This document shows, in pieces, positions 61,101-64,000 of a DNA stretch of 64,000 nt; positions within the stretch are counted from its first letter, which is position 1; every line of letters begins with the position of its first letter. The position numbers and the translations under genes are program-made. This DNA comes from CALFVT01 sp964513675 (lineage in GTDB: Bacteria; Pseudomonadota; Alphaproteobacteria; Caulobacterales; Maricaulaceae). The stretch is from the NCBI GenBank assembly GCA_964513675.1, contig CAZEOD010000004.1:17274-81273 (forward strand). The letters are read 5' to 3'. The notes under the pieces were generated by a model that did no database searches, had not been told where the DNA came from, and was given only the letters and a program-made list of their open reading frames with translations.

Positions 61101-63814
61101 GATGACGGCGAGGGCGGAACTGTTACGGATAGCTTTGAGCTGAGCGTAACNNNNNNNNNNNNNNNNNNNNNNNNNNNNNNNNNNNNNNNNNNNNNNNNNN
61201 NNNNNNNNNNNNNNNNNNNNNNNNNNNNNNNNNNNNNNNNNNNNNNNNNNCAGCCGATGACGGCGAGGGCGGAACTGTTACGGATAGCTTTGAGCTGAGC
61301 GTAACGAACCCGGCTCCGATTGCGGGTGATGACGTGTTAGAAACAGCAGAAGACACACCGCTTATCGTCAATATTTTAGGCAATGATTCTGATCCTGACG
61401 GTGATGATATTGCGGTTATTGATACGGCCGCATTAGCGGATGGAACACAGATTCCATTAGGCGAGGCCACGATCATTCCTGAAGGTATTCTAACGGTTAA
61501 TGCGGACGGTATCGTTAGCTTTGAGCCTGCGATGAACTTTAATGGGCCGCTGACCTTTGGCTATGTGATAAGCGACGGCGAGGACGGTACGGATGTAGCG
61601 ACCGTTACCATCAATGTCACACCGATTAATGATGCGCCTATTCCGGTTGATCCCAGCCAGCCTGTGGTGAACCCTTTAGACAGCCTGACTCCAACGGACC
61701 CAGATGATCCACGCGAAGCTCCGCTTGATCCGAATAATTTCATTCCGGCTCAAGACGGCGCGGACGGCATGCTGCAAGGCCCGCTCGACCTGACGCCGTT
61801 CTTTGGCGATCCGGATGTTGGGGATGATTTGACCCTGACGCTTGATCCAGCTGACCTACCGTCCGGCCTTATATTTGACGGCACGTCCATCACGGGCATG
61901 CTTGATCCAGATGCAAGCCAAGGCGGGAATAATGGAGATGGTGTTTATATCATTCCGGTGACGGCAACAGATGAGTCTGGCGAAAGCTTCACGAGCTTTG
62001 TGACCTATAGAATCACCAATCTGGCGCCTGTTGTTGACAGCCCGATTGGCCCGCAAGAGACGCAAGATAATGCGGCTGTTGAGATTACGCCGTCGATCAC
62101 GGACCTTGACGGAGATGATCTGTCTTATAGCGCGGAAGGTTTACCGGCTGGCCTCTCGATTGATCCTGATACAGGGGCGATCACGGGGACGGTTGATAAC
62201 TCGGCGAGCCAAGGCGGGGTCGGCGGCGACGGTGTTTACACGGTCACAGTCACAGCCGATGACGGCGAGGGCGGAACTGTTACGGATAGCTTTGAGCTGA
62301 GCGTAACCAACCCAGCTCCGATTGCGGGTGATGATGGTCCTGTGTCTATTTTGGAAGATAGGCCGACAGATATTGACCTTTTAGGCAATGATTCTGATCC
62401 TGACGGCGATGATCTGATGGTTATTGAGATCAATGATATGCGGGTTAATGCGGGTGATATGGTAAGCTTGCCAAGCGGCGGAGAGCTTTTGATTAATTCA
62501 GACGGTAGCGTCACATATACGCCGCTGGAAAATAGTCACGCTCCCGATAGCTTTACCTACACCGTTTCTGATGGAAATGGCGGCATAGATACGGCCGAGG
62601 TGAGGCTTGAAATCATACCGGTTAATGATGCGCCATATGTTACGGATGTTGATATAGAGCCGCGGCAAAATATTGACGGTGAAGAGATAACGCCGATTGA
62701 TATGAGCCAGCCCTTTGACGATATTGACGGCGATGAGTTGAGCTTTACGGCAGATAATCTTCCGCTCGGTCTTGTTATTGATCCGAATACGGGCGTGATA
62801 AGCGGGGCGCTTGACAGCGCTGCGAGTGTTGACGGCCCTTATGAGGTGACGATCACGGCCACAGATCCTGCGGGTGAGAGCATATCCGCTAGCTTTGTTT
62901 GGAGGGTTGATAATATACCGCCCATTGTGATGGAGCCATTAGAGCCGCAAAACTTTACGACATCAGATGAGGTTATCATTAACATTGCCGATATCGTGGT
63001 TGATGGAGATAATGATAGTCTAACGTTTGAAGCGACTGGTTTGCCTGACGGCTTATCTATTGACCTTGTGACAGGCGTTATTTCCGGTACGCCGCAGCAA
63101 GAAGGTGTCTTTACGGTGCGAGTGACTGTCAGTGACGGCGAGGGCGGGCAGGTTCAGACATCTGTGAGCTTTGATATTCTTCAGACCGGCTTTGTTCTGC
63201 CGGATATGCCGTTAACGCAGGATGTTAATTTTGACCGGGCTAGCCCTGTCGCCGGACTTGCGGGCGCGCCGATTGCCTTGCGGGATTTTTTCGCAGAACA
63301 CTCACTTAGCAATGTGGTGTTTGAAGAGCTTGAACGCCGCCGCGAGCGAGGAGAATATGGCCTCGATATTCCAGTTTATCTCGGTAATGTCATGGCCGCT
63401 AAAGTTCCGGGCGTCGATCATGACTGTGGTTATTTGCTTATGGAAACAGTGGCTATGGATCATGCCATTAATGTTCAGCTGATGTCCCCAATCAATAGTT
63501 TCTGCGATGTCGCCGTCACGTCTTGGGACATCACATTAGCGAATGGCCGAAGCCTGCCCAGTTGGATTGAGCGGACCGGTAATCTGCTGAATATCCAATC
63601 CCAACCGGGAGAAGATAATGTGCAGCTTCGTATTCGAGCGGTGATGGATAATGGCCGTACAGTTGTCATGAACGGCGAGATTGATCTTGGCACGGCGCAA
63701 ATTACTGAACTTGGCCGCGCGAGTGCGAGCTTGTCTTCTTTCGCAGATCAATTAGCGGCAGAACAAACGGCTTTTGCGCCAGAACATGATGAACTTGTGA
63801 AAGCTTTGGCCTAG
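49121..63814 (+). CDS. Giant LEPR-x-LL secreted protein with cadherin/VCBS/putative-Ig repeats
   Basis: The gene is interrupted by two assembly gaps. Filling the first with the 27 bp predicted from the preceding repeat and collapsing the 55-bp duplicate at the second gives 4,822 codons (4,821 aa) in one frame. There is no ordinary signal peptide. The N-terminus has LEPRILLDAA (36-45), a motif I know from giant secreted repeat proteins, then four 15-residue DFxTIKGG repeats (126-185). Next come paired Ig-like modules, two copies of a Ca-binding thrombospondin-3-like/lectin-like block, and many cadherin-like (DGSYDYDPNGQFE...DSFTYTVSDGNGG) and He_PIG-like (LPAGLSIDPDTGAITGT) domains. It ends in a unique domain of about 200 aa with two Cys. 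No RTX nonapeptides are seen. Placed just after the TolC-like gene, it is the likely cargo of that exporter. Confidence 0.87.
49496..49675 (+). repeat. Four 15-residue tandem repeats, DFxTIK(G/M)(G/Q)
   Basis: Residues 126-185 of the giant protein read DFSTIKGG, DFSTIKGG, DFETIKGQ and DFHTIKMG, each starting exactly 45 bp after the last and separated by variable acidic linkers. The precise period, close to the N-terminal LEPR-x-LL motif and before the Ig-like domains, suggests a binding or sorting element and not a filler. Confidence 0.8.
52142..53313 (+). repeat. Thrombospondin-3-like plus lectin-like block, copy 1
   Basis: A block of about 1.2 kb with DTDGDGVEDFQDIDDDNDGILD (Ca-binding type), a 190-aa module starting QLQFNHNENNG (containing FHSFSAEDAGGSNRGDYRVTYL), a second Ca-binding strip DSDGDGIADSLDIDSDNDGITD, and an Asp-rich tail. 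It is paralogous to 54785-56003. Confidence 0.75.
54785..56003 (+). repeat. Thrombospondin-3-like plus lectin-like block, copy 2
   Basis: A second copy of the block, with the same order and strong protein similarity (QLQFNHNEDNG; FHSFSAEDVGGSNRGDYRVTYL; DIDSDNDGITDNIEAQ). DNA divergence shows the duplication is not recent. Confidence 0.75.
56381..57258 (+). repeat. 348-bp (116-aa) VCBS/cadherin-like tandem repeats interrupted by an assembly gap
   Basis: Units begin at ATTACGGTCAACGGTGTGAATGATGC (56381 and 56729) and next at 57150, after the gap. The two full units are almost identical at DNA level. The unit start after the gap is displaced by exactly 73 bp from the expected 57077, which equals 100 N minus 27. 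Confidence 0.8.
57009..57108. other. Assembly gap (100 N) in near-identical repeats
   Basis: There is no flanking duplication here. The preceding unit predicts that 27 bp are missing between GATGGCGAAA and TTAGCGACGG, which keeps the frame. Additional whole 348-bp units may also have been collapsed, so the true protein could be longer. Confidence 0.8.
60877..61150 (+). repeat. 274-bp exact duplicate, copy 1
   Basis: Identical base for base to 62034-62307; it encodes most of one putative-Ig-like domain (DSPIGPQETQDNAAVEITPS onward). It ends exactly at an assembly gap. Confidence 0.85.
61096..61305. other. Assembly gap (100 N) flanked by an exact 55-bp duplication
   Basis: The 55 bases at 61096-61150 recur exactly at 61251-61305 on the other side of the Ns (61151-61250). 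Collapsing them restores the frame of the giant protein (SFELSVTNPAPIAGDD). Confidence 0.85.
62034..62307 (+). repeat. 274-bp exact duplicate, copy 2
   Basis: Second copy of the identical segment, 1,157 bp from the first in window coordinates (about 1,002 bp after repairing the gap). Flanking bases differ immediately on both sides. Confidence 0.85.
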
Positions 63815-63887
63815 CGGCTGAGGAATCAGATAGACTCTGCGCTTTCGGGCGCAGGGGAGTTTAAAGAGATTTTGTCCTAACTTTAGC

Positions 63888-63921
63888 CCTGCCAAGCGCT
63901 TCGCTTTGGCAGGTTTTTTTT
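63888..63921 (+). terminator. Rho-independent terminator of the giant LEPR-x-LL gene
   Basis: A CCTGCCAA...TTGGCAGG stem with a short GCGCTTCGC apex is followed by eight T, 73 bp past the stop codon on the plus strand. Confidence 0.88.
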
Positions 63922-63923
63922 GG

Positions 63924-64000
63924 CTATGATTGGACTGGTTGGGGTTTTAACGTCACAATCATTAAACCGCTCAGAATAATTAATGTGGCAATCAGAAGGC
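63924..64000 (-). CDS. C-terminal fragment of a membrane protein (possibly EamA/DMT transporter)
   Basis: The last 25 codons of a minus-strand gene entering from beyond the right edge: LLIATLIILSGLMIVTLKP and then a stop at 63924-63926. One hydrophobic helix plus a short polar tail fits the final TM of an EamA-type or similar transporter, but too little is present to assign a family. Confidence 0.4.
   Translation of the reverse strand, partial: LLIATLIILSGLMIVTLKPQPVQS

Noticed and set aside
56961..61298. A separate gene between the second and third gaps
   Set aside because: It begins and ends only because the Ns shift the frame; its domains continue those on both sides.
49121..63814. RTX nonapeptide (GGxGxDxL) repeats that would mark a classical type I substrate
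   Set aside because: None was seen. The Asp-rich strips are thrombospondin-3-like DxDxDG or cadherin-like motifs.

Overview
The window looks like the chromosome of a Gram-negative alphaproteobacterium, probably marine and in the Hyphomonadaceae/Maricaulales neighbourhood. The order is a guess. The class rests on the rnd-lptC-lptA-lptB order, the ccmC-ccmD-ccmG run, a cysteine-free alphaproteobacterial-type L31, and the gene content. I see no rRNA, tRNA, CRISPR array, insertion sequence or prophage.

Layout. (1) 1-3.6 kb: the 5' part of a Bcr/CflA-like MFS pump, rpmE with a promoter overlapped by a dyad, a periplasmic rhodanese, and sdaA behind a dyad-rich divergent intergenic region. (2) 3.6-7.5 kb: a minus-strand operon of an outer-membrane barrel protein, a cellulose-synthase-like GT2 and a GT87-like membrane glycosyltransferase. 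(3) 7.6-14.3 kb: a six-gene minus-strand operon built around an AAA+ ATPase, with a coiled-coil protein, two conserved proteins of unknown function, a two-TM protein and a DUF1523-like protein. (4) 14.7-35.5 kb: one giant gene, about 6,854 aa once an assembly gap is repaired. It encodes a signal peptide, about 42 tandem DUF11/DUF7507-type domains, a calcium-binding-type linker and a C-terminal outer-membrane barrel region. (5) 35.6-38.8 kb: lptB, lptA, an unusual lptC carrying its own OstA domain, and an RNase D-like gene. (6) 39-42.7 kb: an O6-alkylguanine-DNA methyltransferase, ccmG-ccmD-ccmC, and a DegP/HtrA protease. (7) 42.8-63.8 kb: a minus-strand operon of three HlyD-type adaptors, one fused to a site-2-protease-like membrane domain. 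It is divergent from a TolC-like lipoprotein, which is followed by a second giant gene of about 4,821 aa with an N-terminal LEPR-x-LL motif and cadherin/VCBS/putative-Ig-like repeats. (8) The right edge holds the last codons of a membrane protein.

How it fits together. Regions 4 and 7 are two independent giant surface proteins. The first appears to carry its own outer-membrane anchor. The second sits beside an apparently dedicated export set (TolC, adaptors and an M50-HlyD fusion), but no ABC ATPase is encoded nearby and no RTX repeats are seen at its C-terminus. That combination is the best candidate here for an undescribed secretion or surface-display system.

Assembly caution. Three 100-N gaps (28613-28712, 57009-57108, 61151-61250) fall inside the giant genes. 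Two are flanked by exact 55-bp duplications, the signature of de Bruijn contig ends that overlap by k. Removing the Ns and one duplicate copy restores the reading frame exactly. The third gap is consistent with a missing 27 bp, or 27 bp plus whole 348-bp repeat units. The apparent breaks in these genes are therefore assembly artefacts and not frameshifts.
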